Shown piece after piece: positions 1 to 11,288 of a stretch of DNA of 64,000 nt. Each line of letters opens with the position of its first letter. Within the stretch, counting starts at the first letter, position 1. The notes beneath the pieces were generated by a model. The model saw only the letters and a program-made list of their open reading frames with translations, was not told the DNA's origin and made no database searches. Source of the DNA: Saitoella complicata NRRL Y-17804 (Eukaryota; Ascomycota; Saitoellomycetes; Saitoellales; Saitoellaceae); the NCBI RefSeq assembly GCF_001661265.1, contig NW_017566997.1, positions 310,001 through 374,000 on the forward strand, in the 5' to 3' direction. The translations under genes and the position numbers were made by a program.

Positions 1-340
1 CTCAATATCGCACCCTAATAAATGGATTTTAAACATGTGCTCTTTCTACGTGGACGATGGATGGCCGTGGTTGATGTTACTGTCCCAACATACCTTTCCT
101 GGAATCGCTGTTATCCCCACGGTACGCTTTTATTACCTGTTACATAACCGGTTTACTGTAGGCATCGGTATCATTTTGACGACATCTAAGGCTTGAACTT
201 GAGTACAATTGCTCTCGTCTTTCAATGCATTGGCGAGGATGTATTTAATTCGAATGCTTCCCTCCGTAGCCGAGGGCTTTAATCAATAACACCTACTCCA
301 TATGCTTCAACCAGCGCCCGTGTTATACAGAAGACAATCA
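1..340. other. intergenic, no gene seen
   Basis: This left edge lies downstream of the RING ligase gene on the minus strand. I see no convincing coding region, tRNA or repeat. It probably holds the 3' untranslated region of that gene and a spacer to whatever lies outside the window. Confidence 0.5.
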
Positions 341-1621
341 TCAGTCTAGATCGTCTTGTTCCAATATATCAGGGGCTGATGCACTAGCAGGATAAGAGCC
401 TGGCATCTGGTGTGATGTGCTCGAAGAAGCTTGTGTAGCAACTGTAACACCTTCCACACTTGATCCCCCTGCCTGTTCGGCAGATCTTTGCGCGGTACCC
501 GACCCGAGCACGGAGGAACGACATACGGGACAAGTACTGTTCACCTTAAGCCATGGCTTTATGCACTACAACCACTGTTAGCCTACGCGTGATATTAGCG
601 ACGCAGATTTGTACCTGGTCGTGAAAGCAGTGACTGCAAGGCAGTCGTAGAGCGGTTTCTCCAATTTGCCAATCGTCCTTGCAAACGGCACAATCCCATT
701 CTGATTTGGCGATATTCTCGTCCACTAAAAACGCAGGGATTGCATTGATAACATATTCCGGCGTTGGAGGCGGAGCGTCGGAACCCTGATGCTGCTCCAT
801 CAAGCGGGAAACCACTTCATCGAAACCACGGTTAGACTAGGAAAAGTTGTTAGCGATCATCATCCTGCTGTATGACAAGACGCCCGTACAAAAACGTAGT
901 CTCCCAGATTTCTTCCCAGACCTCCTCCTGCTTGACCATTTCCACCACCAAAGGCAAAACCCCCGTCCGCGGGCCCTCCCGCAAGAGCACCAAAGGCCTG
1001 CTGTAGGAAGGTCGACAAGTCCGTCACGGGGACATGCCCGGAGCCATTTTCTTGTCTGTCACCACGTCCAGTACCCGCCACACCCAACCCGGCCGCCATA
1101 CTGCCAAAAGTAAACTGCACATTTGCGCCAGCGGCCTGTTGAGGCTGCGCTGGCATATCTACAGAGGTAGTATGTCCATTTTCATTTGAGTCAGCCCTCG
1201 GAGGAGGCTGTCGGCCGCCGATGAACTGCTGCAACAAACCTTGCAACATTCCCATCATTTCACGATTCGGTCCATGATCGGTATTATTGCCAGCGATATT
1301 CCCAAACATGAAGGGCGGCATGCCTCCAGGCCCAGCAACATTAAAGCCAAGTCCGTCAACATCTTCATCGTCGTCGTATTCATCATCGTCCTCAAAGTCG
1401 TCTCCATCATCGTGTAGTAGATCACGAGGATCTGCGCCTTGATCGATCACTTCGGTGAAGTCTATTCGTCGTTCAACACGCATTCATGGAGGACAAGCGA
1501 CGGGCTACACACCTGAGCCGCACCTTGGACATGGCATTCCGACATCCGTTTCTTGTGCGTTCCACTCATCTTGACACTCATGACAGTAATACAGAGCCTG
1601 GCTTGGCTCAGACTCGCTCAT
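341..1621 (-). CDS. RING-H2 E3 ubiquitin ligase, RNF126/RNF115-like
   Basis: Probable E3 ubiquitin ligase that brings an E2 to substrates. Four exons (1621-1513, 1461-890, 836-615, 565-341) splice with clean GT..AG borders into a 375-aa frame. The N-terminus carries a zinc ribbon (YYCHECQDEW, then MPCPRCGS) as in the BCA2/RNF126 family. The middle is low-complexity, Gly/Asp-rich, with a long acidic stretch. The C-terminus has a complete RING-H2: CAVC, then LPCSHCFHDQ joined across the last intron to CIKPWL, then STCPVCR. The introns lie inside the zinc ribbon, before the RING and inside the RING. The start was chosen because the zinc ribbon begins just after it. An AGCATACA element sits 21 nt upstream. 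Family assignment is firm; the substrate is unknown. Confidence 0.85.
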
Positions 1622-1641
1622 ATTTACAACGGCAACGGGGC

Positions 1642-1649
1642 TGTATGCT
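1642..1649 (-). promoter_or_regulatory. AGCATACA leader element of the RING ligase
   Basis: Sense-strand context is CCAGCATACAGCCCC, ending 20 nt before the ATG at 1621. It is one of a set of identical octamers just upstream of start codons in this window. Function is inferred from position only. Confidence 0.45.
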
Positions 1650-1663
1650 GGAGACAACAAGGT

Positions 1664-1693
1664 TTCCGTCACCGTCGCCGTCGCCGTCGCCCC
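1664..1693. repeat. CCGTCG microsatellite
   Basis: A short hexamer tract (about four CCGTCG-like units) in the spacer between FIS1 and the RING ligase start, in the latter's promoter. Simple-sequence repeat; no function inferred. Confidence 0.6.
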
Positions 1694-1908
1694 AGAGTTC
1701 GCTCAAGTACAACCAACACCTGCAGTGCGCTGCGGCTGCGGCTGCACGATAACGCTGATACAGTAAGAAGGCATACCGGTTGTACGAGCCCAGTTGGTAT
1801 CTGGAATATATTTCCAAGTCGAAAACAAAAATGACAGAACTCCTATAATACCCCATAAAACGACCCGTTTACCATGTCTGCGCCTCATTGAATCCCAAGA
1901 ACCTCGAA

Positions 1909-2473
1909 TCATCTTCTTGCCTTCTTAAAGAGCGTACCCAGCAATAACCCACCCACTGCAATTGCGCCGCCAACTATAGCGATCCCCACGTATCCCTCCT
2001 TGGCTACGCGATCGTCTATCAGACTCATCAAGCTGGCAGCTTGCATATTTCTGGGCTCCTTATGCAGCAACTGCTCGTTATACCTCCTCGCCTCGACGTA
2101 GTTTCCGAGTTTGTAGTGACCAAGAGCAAGGTAGTATAGACACTCGCGTCGTCTTTCTGGAGCATCACGAAATATGTCTGTCAAGTCATTTAGACATGCG
2201 TTTTCTTTGAGGAAGAAGACTTGAAGCCTACCTGTCAATAGCCTAACACCTTCGGCCTGCTCCTCGCGTTTGGTGCTCTTTACCAAGCCCCAAGCGTAGT
2301 TGAATTTCGTTTGCACAGTTACATGGTTCGACTCAAGTTGATGATGGTATTGACGGCGAAGGACTTCGATCTCGTCCTCCTTAAGAGGTGTTTCTGCGTC
2401 TGCGGCGTCTAGAATGTTCACCGTCAGCAGACCTCGCTATGAGAAAAGCGTTCGACATACAAGGAAGCGTCAT
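1909..2473 (-). CDS. FIS1: Mitochondrial fission protein Fis1
   Basis: Tail-anchored outer mitochondrial membrane TPR protein that recruits the dynamin Dnm1 to mitochondria and peroxisomes. Exons 2473-2461, 2408-2232 and 2177-1909 give 152 aa, the normal family size. The first exon is only 13 nt (MTLP plus one base) and splices into AADAETPL, which matches the family N-terminus. The TPR region contains [14 protein letters not shown], and the C-terminus is a glycine-rich membrane anchor followed by FKKARR. The second intron is 54 nt with no stop in frame, so an unspliced reading simply shows an 18-residue insertion between LLT and the [10 protein letters not shown] block. Divergent from SPC24, with 151 nt between the ATGs. 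Confidence 0.93.
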
Positions 2474-2624
2474 TTCCACGAAACCGACGGAGCTTGGTGG
2501 AGTACTGAGAGAGCGGAGGCGGTTACGTCGTTGCTCTGTGCTGTGGCGGGTGCAGGCGCGACCCAGGGGCGGCTCTCGATGTAAACAAACCCGCAAACAG
2601 CATCCATCGCGACCTCAACACCAA

Positions 2625-3317
2625 ATGGAATCCCCTACAGCCCTCATTCAGCAGACTATTGCTGGCTTTCAGACCTCGTCGGACCTGTCCGCAATTGCCC
2701 GCATTCAAGATGGCTTCCGCGATATCGCAGAGTCTAGGGAAAGACGACGTGACGAGACGCGACTCGCTTTGAAAGGTATGTAGCCAGTCTTGATGGTTAT
2801 ACGTATCATTCTAACTTCATCATGATAGAGCTTTTGCGAGCTCTCACTCTGGAAAAATCAACATATGATTCTCTTGTAAATTCCCCCTCAAGAGAAGAAC
2901 ATGCCTCGTCAATGCTTGCAGCAGACAGACAGAAGTTCTCCCTCGCCAAGTCAATCAACGACGTTGAGTCTGAGCTTCAGTCTGAGGAGGCAAAGTTACA
3001 GAGACTAAAGGACGAACTTATTGCCTTGGAACAAGAAGATCCATCAGGTGATTCCTCTGCCAAAGCAGCTGCGGACAACATTGCAGTATTGAAGTTGAGG
3101 GTGTATCGCAACCTGGGTATCGACTTGGAGGAAGATGGCGCTGGAGGGTTTGCGAAAGCTCATATCCGTACGTAAACTTTCTATTTCCCGCCGGACTGGT
3201 TGCTGATGTACCTCTGCAGGCACTCTGGACAACAAAGATGTGCGTCCGCTCAATATTGAGAACAAATATGGCAAGTACTTTAGTGCCAACAATTTTTGGG
3301 ACTTCCTCTCGTTATGA
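2625..3317 (+). CDS. SPC24: Kinetochore protein Spc24
   Basis: Subunit of the Ndc80 complex that, with Spc25, anchors the complex to the inner kinetochore. Exons 2625-2775, 2829-3167 and 3220-3317 join in frame to 195 aa, the normal size. The N-terminal two thirds are predicted coiled coil (heptad-like region around ESELQSEEAKLQRLKDEL). The globular C-terminal domain includes AVLKLRVYRNLGIDLEED and ends VRPLNIENKYGKYFSANNFW, which is characteristic of Spc24. Convergent with PMS1; the two stop codons lie about 160 nt apart. Confidence 0.9.
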
Positions 3318-3479
3318 AATCTGCGAATCTTTCTTTTGGCGTAACTGGGATTTTGGTTAAGGAGTTTATGGGTGGGTTAGGTATGCTAATTACTGTTTAC
3401 ACGTACGCACAAGTCAAGCCCGTGCACGAGACGTTGGCATGATGGGTTCTTCAAATTCACAAGTGACTATTGCAATGCG

Positions 3480-6400
3480 TCAAGTTTGGTGTGTTCGTTT
3501 TACCAGATCCTCAGTCCAACATTCAACCCTCCCGAGGTCCAACAGTGATCGAAGAGTAGGTCGCCCATGTGGACAATTCCACGGCTGATCGAGCTCCCCC
3601 ATGTGCCGAACGATCTTGGTCATAGCTTCATGAGTCAATGCCTTGCCAACCATCACGCTGCTCCGACAGGCTCGCATTGCAAACATTGCACGCGCCTTTG
3701 AGCAACGGACATCTTGAGAAGGACGCTCCTGTATCGCGTGTATCAATTCTTCCAAATCTGCGATTCACGTATTAGCTTCGCCAGACTTTCAAACTGCACG
3801 CACCACAAACCCTTGACCGTAAAAATCGTGTTTTTGCTCATGGGCAATCCGATAAGCGTGCATTTCCTGCCCGTGGATCCATTATCATCGACACCTACCT
3901 CAAACCCATTTCGTCGGATGACGTCCAGGTTCTCCGCCACGACTAGCTCTTCAATAGCCGTAAGGTCCAGTGCTTTTGGTCTATAACTTATAAGCTCATT
4001 GCCGACACAGCATGCAAAGCAATACTCACCTAACCAGCGGCTGGTGCTGTATAACTGTTTCTGCTTGCAAGCGTTCGAAATTGTACTTCTCGTCGCTCGC
4101 ATGCTGATCTACAATGAATATGTCATCAACTCTATCTGCCGATGGATTGTCCTCCATTTGGGCCCTTGCCACGATAATGAAACCAAGATTGAACTGTCCG
4201 ATAACGCGCATATCAGCGAAGTCGGCCTTTGTGACAGAGATGGAAAGCCGCTCTTCTGCTCCGTCTGCAGTAATATCCTCGAGTATGTCATTTCCATTGC
4301 CTGCAGCAGAAGATGGCTTTCTTCCGGTGATGACGGTAGCCCCAAGTTTCCGCTTGACATCTTCCAAGGAGGTTGATACTTCCAACGACAGCTCATGGAC
4401 CGCAGCCTTTTTTGACCAAATTGCCGGTCTTTCAATGCCAAGCAAAACTTGAGCCCGATCGAAGGGCGATTCTATAGCGTCATGGTTCTCTGAACTCTGG
4501 TCGGGTTGTGACATATCACCCCCTAACAGCTCCCTTCGTTCACCACCAACAGCTACCAAGTCTGGATGCTGCTTACGATATGCCGGTTCTGCTCGCTTGT
4601 AAATGACACTTGGGGAATCAGCGAACAATGCCCCTGCTGACCTGACCTGGCTGCCCGGCGCAGAAAGAGCTGCCGCCTCAAGTTGTGCCATGCCAGCATC
4701 ACAGCCCTCACTTTGCTCCGAAGCAGGTAAGATGATTTCGTCAGTAATCTCGTGTCCAACTTCTTCTGGTGCTCCGATGCAACTTTGCGCATCGTTCTCC
4801 TCGCCTCCTTCTTCTGCTTCCCCGAGCCCCGATACCTCCCCTATCACGTTAGACGACAAAAACGAGGATATGGTTGCTCGGCGCTTCGACCCGAGAAGTT
4901 CATTTGCAGCATTGTCCATATCCGGCATTGTAGACCGCGACCGCTTGACACTTGCTGCACTCAGGCCTAACGTTATTGATGATGACCGGTTACTGAATCG
5001 TCTCTTCAGATCATCAGGTTCGACGTTTACACTCAAGGTGCGACCAACGGTATCTCCACTCATGTCGTCTTTCGAAGGCTTTCGTATCACAACTGTAGGA
5101 TGTGGATCCTCTCCTGAAGTTCCCTTATGCTGATAGGGATGTCGTGGATATGTATCATCGGCATGGCTGTCCTTGTCGGTACGCAACTCCTTTTGCTGTT
5201 TGCTGGGTTCAGGCACCAGCTCCGTAGACTCCTCGGCAGTATACGGTATCTGAGGCTGTCTGGCGACGTGACGGCTACATGCCTCAAAAATCTGCAAAAG
5301 GTTCAACTAAAGTCAAATTAGCATCTCAACATCGAATGTCCTTCGGGAATATACCTTGACCGTTTCGACAATAGTGTCTTCACCATGCAGAAATATGGTC
5401 CGCTTGTCTGGTGTGACGTTCACATCATATGAATCTACATGCAATCAGTATGTACAAAATTGAGACTGTATCTTTGACATACCAAAAGGGAGTCGTAGGT
5501 TCAGCACAAACACTGGGTTCTGATTCGAATTGAACACTCCGTAGATATCGTTGATGCTCCTACTAAGTTTCGACAGGCCACATGGTCTATTGTTGATGAA
5601 TAACAACTGACGGTCAGAAGAGGATCTGCCTTCGCCAACGTCGGGTTTTGATATGAAACCGGAAACGTTCAAGGCGATGGGCGAATTGCTTTGATCACCA
5701 AACTTGAGACGCGATTCAAGGTCGATATCCTCGGTTGCAAACTCGACCGGCATGAGTGAAGACATCACTTTCGCGCCAAAGACATTAGTGATGTTGTCGC
5801 GCAGATGTTTCCCACCATTCGTTCTGATTTGCGAAGCTTTCTTCCTATGAAGATTGTGAGTTGAAAAGTCCGGCGCATCAATCTTTCACGGAATACTAAC
5901 CCGCTCGGGGGAGTGTTTGTTACAAGAAACTTGACGCCCACAGCGGCGACGGCGTAAGCCTGTAACAATGATACAGCTTTGGTGAACTCACGCTTATGAT
6001 GACGCTCGAACTCCCGGCGGCGAACAGGCAAGCTCTCGAACAATCGGTTGATTGTTACGGAAGTCCCTCGCTTACCAGAGGTGATGGATCGACATTTTAG
6101 GTGTCCGTTCTTTTCGAACTCGAGCTTTGTTGCCTTTGGTTCCTCATGCTTCTGTGAGGTTGTGATAGAGACGTCCGCAAGAGCACACAAAGAACTCAAT
6201 GCCTCGCCTCGAAACCCAAAAGTGTCGACGGTAGTGAGATCTTCGAATTGACGAAGTTTGGACGTAAAATGTTTCAGAGCTAATACAAGGTCAGAGCAGT
6301 GAGTCTGGGCCGCGGGTCGTGTGTAAGGCCTACCGATACTCTCGTAGTCGTCGGCCGGTATGCCAGCTCCGTTGTCGATAACTTCGATGGAATCTAAACC

Positions 6401-6655
6401 AAAGTTTTTGAAGCGCACCTCTGATTGTTGTCAGCAGATACACGACACTTTACCATATAGATGCTCACCGATGTAACTTGCATTGGCATCCAAGGCTGCA
6501 GTACGAATGTCAGTATACGCACCGACGGCATACAGCTGTGGTGGCAGAGACTCACCGTTCTCGACGAGTTCCTTGACGGCATTGGTCAGATCAAGCACGA
6601 CCTGACCGGAGCATAGACGGTGGACAGATGCACCATCCAGCCTTGTGAGGGACAT
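3480..6655 (-). CDS. PMS1: DNA mismatch repair protein Pms1 (MutL-alpha endonuclease subunit)
   Basis: Partner of Mlh1 in MutL-alpha, which nicks the daughter strand during mismatch repair. The gene has about eight short introns. The N-terminal GHKL ATPase shows VKELVEN (spliced to [11 protein letters not shown]), [17 protein letters not shown] and [13 protein letters not shown] long, probably disordered linker follows. The C-terminal domain has the metal-binding endonuclease motif [12 protein letters not shown], fitting DQHA(X)2E(X)4E, then ACRSSVMVG and CPHGRP. This identifies it as the PMS1/PMS2 subunit rather than Mlh1. The first exon runs 6655-6556 and the second is only 27 nt (6495-6469). 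Divergent from IMP2, with 231 nt between the start codons. Confidence 0.92.
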
Positions 6656-6859
6656 TTGGCGACAGCTGATGGTCGACTGGTGTATTCACATGCCGCACGC
6701 TCAATGGCATTCATTCGGTTGTCCTGGGCTGCTGTTCTATGGTGGTACAGCTGTTCTGGCGGGATCCTGCGTGCGCGTTCCGCGGCTGGAGAGGATTTCG
6801 GGACTCCCCGCGTTGCAGACCCACCAGAAACGTCATGTACGGACAGTAAGTACACCGCC

Positions 6860-6867
6860 AGCATACA
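6860..6867 (+). promoter_or_regulatory. AGCATACA leader element of IMP2
   Basis: Context GCCAGCATACAGTCGAC, 19 nt upstream of the proposed IMP2 start at 6887. The motif's usual distance from start codons helped favour this very short first exon over longer upstream readings. Confidence 0.45.
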
Positions 6868-6886
6868 GTCGACTCTCTATAGTTGG

Positions 6887-7556
6887 ATGGTGTTCGTACG
6901 TAGCACCAAACAACTCAGCCACTCGTAGCTGTCTTACTAATATGCTCCGCCGGTTAGACACAACGTCTCCGCCAGACGTTACTCCTCGCATCTTGGGTGC
7001 CCGTGGTCTTTTTCGTTCAGGATCACCTCTGCTGGGTATGTCCAGTCAATGGCATATCCATGCGACCAACATTCAATCCAGATACAAACCTTCTGTGGCG
7101 AGATTGGGTGATTCTTGATAAGCTAGGTTTCAGAGACTTGAAAGCCTGGTGGGCCGGGCATCCGGAGAGCTTGTTTAAAGTTGGTGATGTTGTCGTCTTG
7201 CGGTACTTTTCTTCATCAATGCAGCCAATTTAGCGTCGCTGATGTTCTCCAACAGGTCGCCTCTGGACCCAGGAAAGATACTAACCAAGCGCATTGTCGG
7301 TCTGGGTGGTGATACTGTGGTTACACGGAAACCGTATCCTAGCAGCTACGTCGAAATACCACCTGGACATGCCTGGCTAGAAGGAGACGAGCAATTTCAT
7401 TCAACCGATAGCAACACTTACGGGCCAGTGTCGTTAACACTCATTGAGGCAAAGGTCAAAGGCATAATTTGGCCACGATGGTCCGGCGTATCCTCCGGAG
7501 GCAGAGAAGCAAGGGTAGACCCTCGCTTTATTCACGACACTCAGCTCAAAACATAA
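6887..7556 (+). CDS. IMP2: Mitochondrial inner membrane protease subunit 2 (S26 signal peptidase)
   Basis: Catalytic subunit of the inner membrane peptidase that trims sorting signals facing the intermembrane space. Proposed exons are 6887-6895, 6958-7202 and 7256-7556, giving 184 aa, which fits the family. The first exon encodes only MVF, ends at a strong GTACGT donor, and the intron has a TACTAAT branch site. The product starts MVFTQRLRQTLLLASWVPVV, a membrane segment. It then has NGISMRPTFNP with the catalytic serine, and KRIVGLGGD with the general-base lysine. A longer reading from about 6690 would splice at 6845 and also stays in frame, so the N-terminus is the uncertain part. Convergent with SPO71-like, 53 nt apart. 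Confidence 0.85.
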
Positions 7557-7609
7557 TCATATGATGGCAAGTACACCCTCCACCAATGCTGCGTGCAGTG
7601 TGCACGAAC

Positions 7610-10600
7610 TCAGCCTGTGATTCTTATATGTCGGTCCTCCTCGGACATCCTCTCGATTTCAAGCTGCAGCGCTGTTACCCACATATCTCGCTCCTGTCGA
7701 GATCTTGTTTTAAAGATGGTACCCTTCCCAGCTACGCCCAAGCGGCTTACCGATCTTACGCCTGAACTGAGGATTCTTGCGTTATTGTCGCCGTTTCTTG
7801 AGAGGACTTTTCTCCTTCTGCCCTCTATATATGTTTTAGCGACAACAATATTAGGTGGTATTAGCATAGAATACGTACGCCAAACAACAAATGTGAGCAT
7901 CGTCTCTTCATCTTGTGACTGCCATCCATCCTTGTAGATTCTTGGCACCGCAACAGATTCGCTTTGTAGAAGACCTTGTGTCGAGGCGCCGGAATATACC
8001 TTTGAAAACGTGTTAATCAAGCATCCTGGAAGGTTAATTGCTGTCACTCACGTATGCGTCCCTCAGTCCAACACGTGCGTGAAGCTCATGATGTATATGG
8101 GCTGATTCAGATCCGCCAGAACTGCGATACACGTGATGATAGATCAGCAATTCGCCCTGTGTGATGAGGCAGAAGAATTTGTCAAAGGCGACATTCTTCC
8201 TCATCTTGCGGAAAAGCACACCGCGCATCTTTTCGACGTTAGCAGATATCCCGGAATAGCACGGACAGACTCTTACCGTGATCGCTCTGCAAGAGCTAAT
8301 AGGGCAAAAGTTGTAAAGTTCAGGATTGGTGATAGATCTCGATACTTCCCATTTGTCGGCGGATTGTCCGAAAGTTCCCTCCTGATCTAGCTCGATACCA
8401 AGCAACTTGAGGTTTGATTCTCTCATTTGTTTCAGGCTTGTGAGATCTTGCGCGAGTCTTGCCTTCCAATACGTGATCAAGAGGTTCAATCGCCGTATCC
8501 ACTCATTCCGGCTCTCACGGTTGTATGCCTGTAGCCGCAGCACCAAACCCTTCAGCAGCACCATCTCAAAGGTCCGATCGTCATCGAACTCTCCAACAAC
8601 GCCATCTTCTCCCGTGTCATCGCTGCCATCCTCGTTAAAAGGTACGCTCTCACCGCGTCCGACATCAGCATCTACACCTGCAGGTTCTCGTCGACAACGG
8701 CGGACAAACTGCACCCTAGTAAGATCAATGTACCCATCCGCAGACTTGATCGATTGGTATAAGCGCTCTGCCTCCTGCTTTGCTGCGGCGTCGCGATGGA
8801 GAATCTCTTCACGCGAGGTTGTACGGTTGAGCCACGAGATTTCGCCATCCTTTGATGCCACGTCGTATGGTGCGATATTATAGATGAGTGGCATATCTGA
8901 TAGAAGTTCATCTGGGCTCGGCGTGTTCCCGCCACTGACGAAAGCTCGTCGTCTTGTAGTTGCCTCGGGCGGCGGAGGCTATCATGACCATAGTGTTAGG
9001 GAACAGGTAACGAAGGTTGCCTCCATACGTACCGGATGTGCTCTGCCTGGTTTTGAGAAGAACATCAAGTGATCGTGGGTTGAAAAATACAGTCGCTTAT
9101 AGAACATTCTTCCCAACCGCGCATGTCGGCCACGGGCTGACGAGAGCCGCACAAGAAACCCTTCAACAGGCTCTGGTTCTTCCAAGACTGCCGAGCGGCT
9201 CACGTGTACTCTCGTAGGATAGTGGGTCTTAGGACGGAGTTCGATTTGGTGAGTTCGTGCCATTGTCCATTGGCCTGCAACAAGTTATAAAGCTAATCAG
9301 GCAGGAGGACAACATGACCTTACCAATAAGACGTGCACCATTTGAGCCATGAATCCACTCAACTCTGTCATACCTCTTCCAGCATAACCCCAATTTCTCA
9401 TTGGCTTTCCAGTATTTCAGAACGTCCTCCCATTCCTTCGTTTGCTCCAACAGATTCAGGCACGTGGTCGTGAGAATGTCGGGCGTAATGATTCGACCGT
9501 TGGCAGCAATGATGTTTCCCGCTTCATCAAGTGCACCAGTTGCTGCGACGGTACCCGTGTTTCCGGTTTCCGTTGCGTTGGATCGGAGCGCAACTCGAAA
9601 CGATACGTCAAGGTCCGGAACGTGAATATGTGCGTATCGCGCTGGATGACTTCCCAGGCATTGCTGGATAAACCCATACCATTCGATACTGTCAGGTACA
9701 GAATTTGGTCGAAGTATATAAAATATGGTTCCGTTCTTGTAAGGGCGCCAGATACAGAGCGACTTTTGAGCAAGCAAGTCAGTAACACGATGGTATTGAG
9801 GACGCATAGGGGTTGTCTACCTTGTCCAAATGAGAATACAAATTCACACGGGCTTCGGAATCAAGCGGTATTTGCCATTCCGAATGTCGAGACGCAAAGG
9901 ATTTGTCCATAGCCGGAATTACTCTGTTTTTGTGAATTTTGATGGTCGCTGTCGCACCGTTTTTGCCGCCAGCGCGCGCTACAACCAGATATTCCCTCCA
10001 CTTGATGAACGTTTTCACCTCAATATTGTTTGTATGTTCATCGAAAGTGACGGGAAGCTCTCCTACAGGTGCGATGGCAATTCGCAGGAGCATCTTATCC
10101 AACTTCAGTATCTCACCCTGCTGTTTCTGTCTCCTAAACGGATTTCGAAACCGTTTCGAGATAGAGGCGATGACTTCCGATCTGTCCTCCAGTGCTGGGT
10201 TCTGGCCTGGTCCAGTTTCGAAGCGTACTAAACTTTTTTGAGATACCCCGATAGATCGATCCTTCCGAGGAGATAATAGACAGGAGCTTGGAGATTGCGT
10301 TGAGATTGTCTCGTGTGGTAGTAAAGACGTGTCCGAGCCATACGTCGGTTGCCTCTCCGTCAACACGCGCGATGAAGGCGCTGAGAGAGACAATTCGGGC
10401 CGTTCGACACTGTCAGAAAAGCGCGTAACCTTTTGCACCGTTCCGCCCTTGAGATGCGACCTCATAGCAGAGGGAAGCGTCGACTGTTTGACAGACAAGG
10501 TACGAAACTGCTGAACGTGATGTTCTGCTTCCGACGTGGCCCGATTACTATTCCATGACTGGTTGCCATCTTCATCTTGATCTGACTCGGAATCTCCGGA

Positions 10601-11086
10601 AACATCCGCGAATGATTCAGCGGCCGTCCTGAATGACTGGCCCGACATATTACTGGCCGTTCTTCGACCTTCTCCCGACTGAATGGGTGTAGGTAGCAGA
10701 CGAGCCGGCGCTTGGTCGGATTGTTCATGTTCATCGGGGGGAATAATAGCCATGTCGTCCTCCGTTTCGCTACTTTGTCGCGGCGCCAGTGGGGAGGGAT
10801 TTTGACATCCTTGACGTGAATGATACTCATGCAAACCACCTGTCTCGTCCAGCGTGAAGCTTGCTGCTTTCTTGTGATAGTTGAAAGACCCGTACCATGA
10901 CTTTCGGTGGTGCTGAACCCAGCCTTTAGGTACGGGGCCGATGAATACCCGTCTCGTCGTTGCATGAAGGTGGTTCGGATGTGCGTGCTGCAAACGGCAA
11001 GCCGTCAGCGAGTCATCTGGCAGGAACTTCAAAGGATCAAATGGTTCCGGGTCGCTTCTCTCCATTGGTTTGCCGATTTTCTTCAT
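7610..11086 (-). CDS. SPO71: Spo71/Mug56-like PH-domain protein of prospore membrane formation
   Basis: Large multi-exon protein resembling Spo71 of budding yeast and Mug56 of fission yeast, which act in growth of the meiotic prospore membrane. The N-terminal conserved block TRRVFIGPVPKGWVQHHRKS is the diagnostic feature. Next come a low-complexity Ser-rich region, a conserved central block (IKFREYLV-like KTFIKWREYLVVARAGGK), and at least one C-terminal pleckstrin-homology region (GVLFRKMRKNVAFDKFFCLI, TIFKTRSRQERDMWVTALQ). The start at Met 11086 (MKKIGKPMER) is preferred over an in-frame ATG at 11215 because an AGCATACAT element lies 20 nt upstream of it and the longer start would nearly abut HET-C2. 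Ortholog identity is moderate; a PH-domain membrane-binding role is fairly safe. Confidence 0.65.
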
Positions 11087-11105
11087 GGACGGATCATGTA
11101 GGGGA

Positions 11106-11113
11106 TGTATGCT
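11106..11113 (-). promoter_or_regulatory. AGCATACA leader element of SPO71-like gene
   Basis: Sense context CCCAGCATACATCCCC, 20 nt upstream of the ATG at 11086. The 14-nt core CAGCATACATCCCC is the same as the core of the tandem repeat before the MCH1-like gene. Confidence 0.45.
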
Positions 11114-11235
11114 GGGGTTCCTCCTTGGTCCTCTCTTCACGGAGTCGGCACTGGCGCCCGCGACGTACCGTACAAGGCACCTCCTCGTATGACGCGCGCC
11201 AACTGTAAACACCACATGCAGCTCACTGGACCCCG

Positions 11236-11243
11236 AGCATACA
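11236..11243 (+). promoter_or_regulatory. AGCATACA leader element of HET-C2
   Basis: Context CCCGAGCATACAATCG, 45 nt upstream of the HET-C2 start. With the copy at 11106-11113 on the other strand, this 200-nt bidirectional promoter carries one element for each gene, each in sense orientation. Confidence 0.45.
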
Positions 11244-11288
11244 ATCGATCAACAAGCATTGGAGCATTTATCTCGAACAATTGCAATC

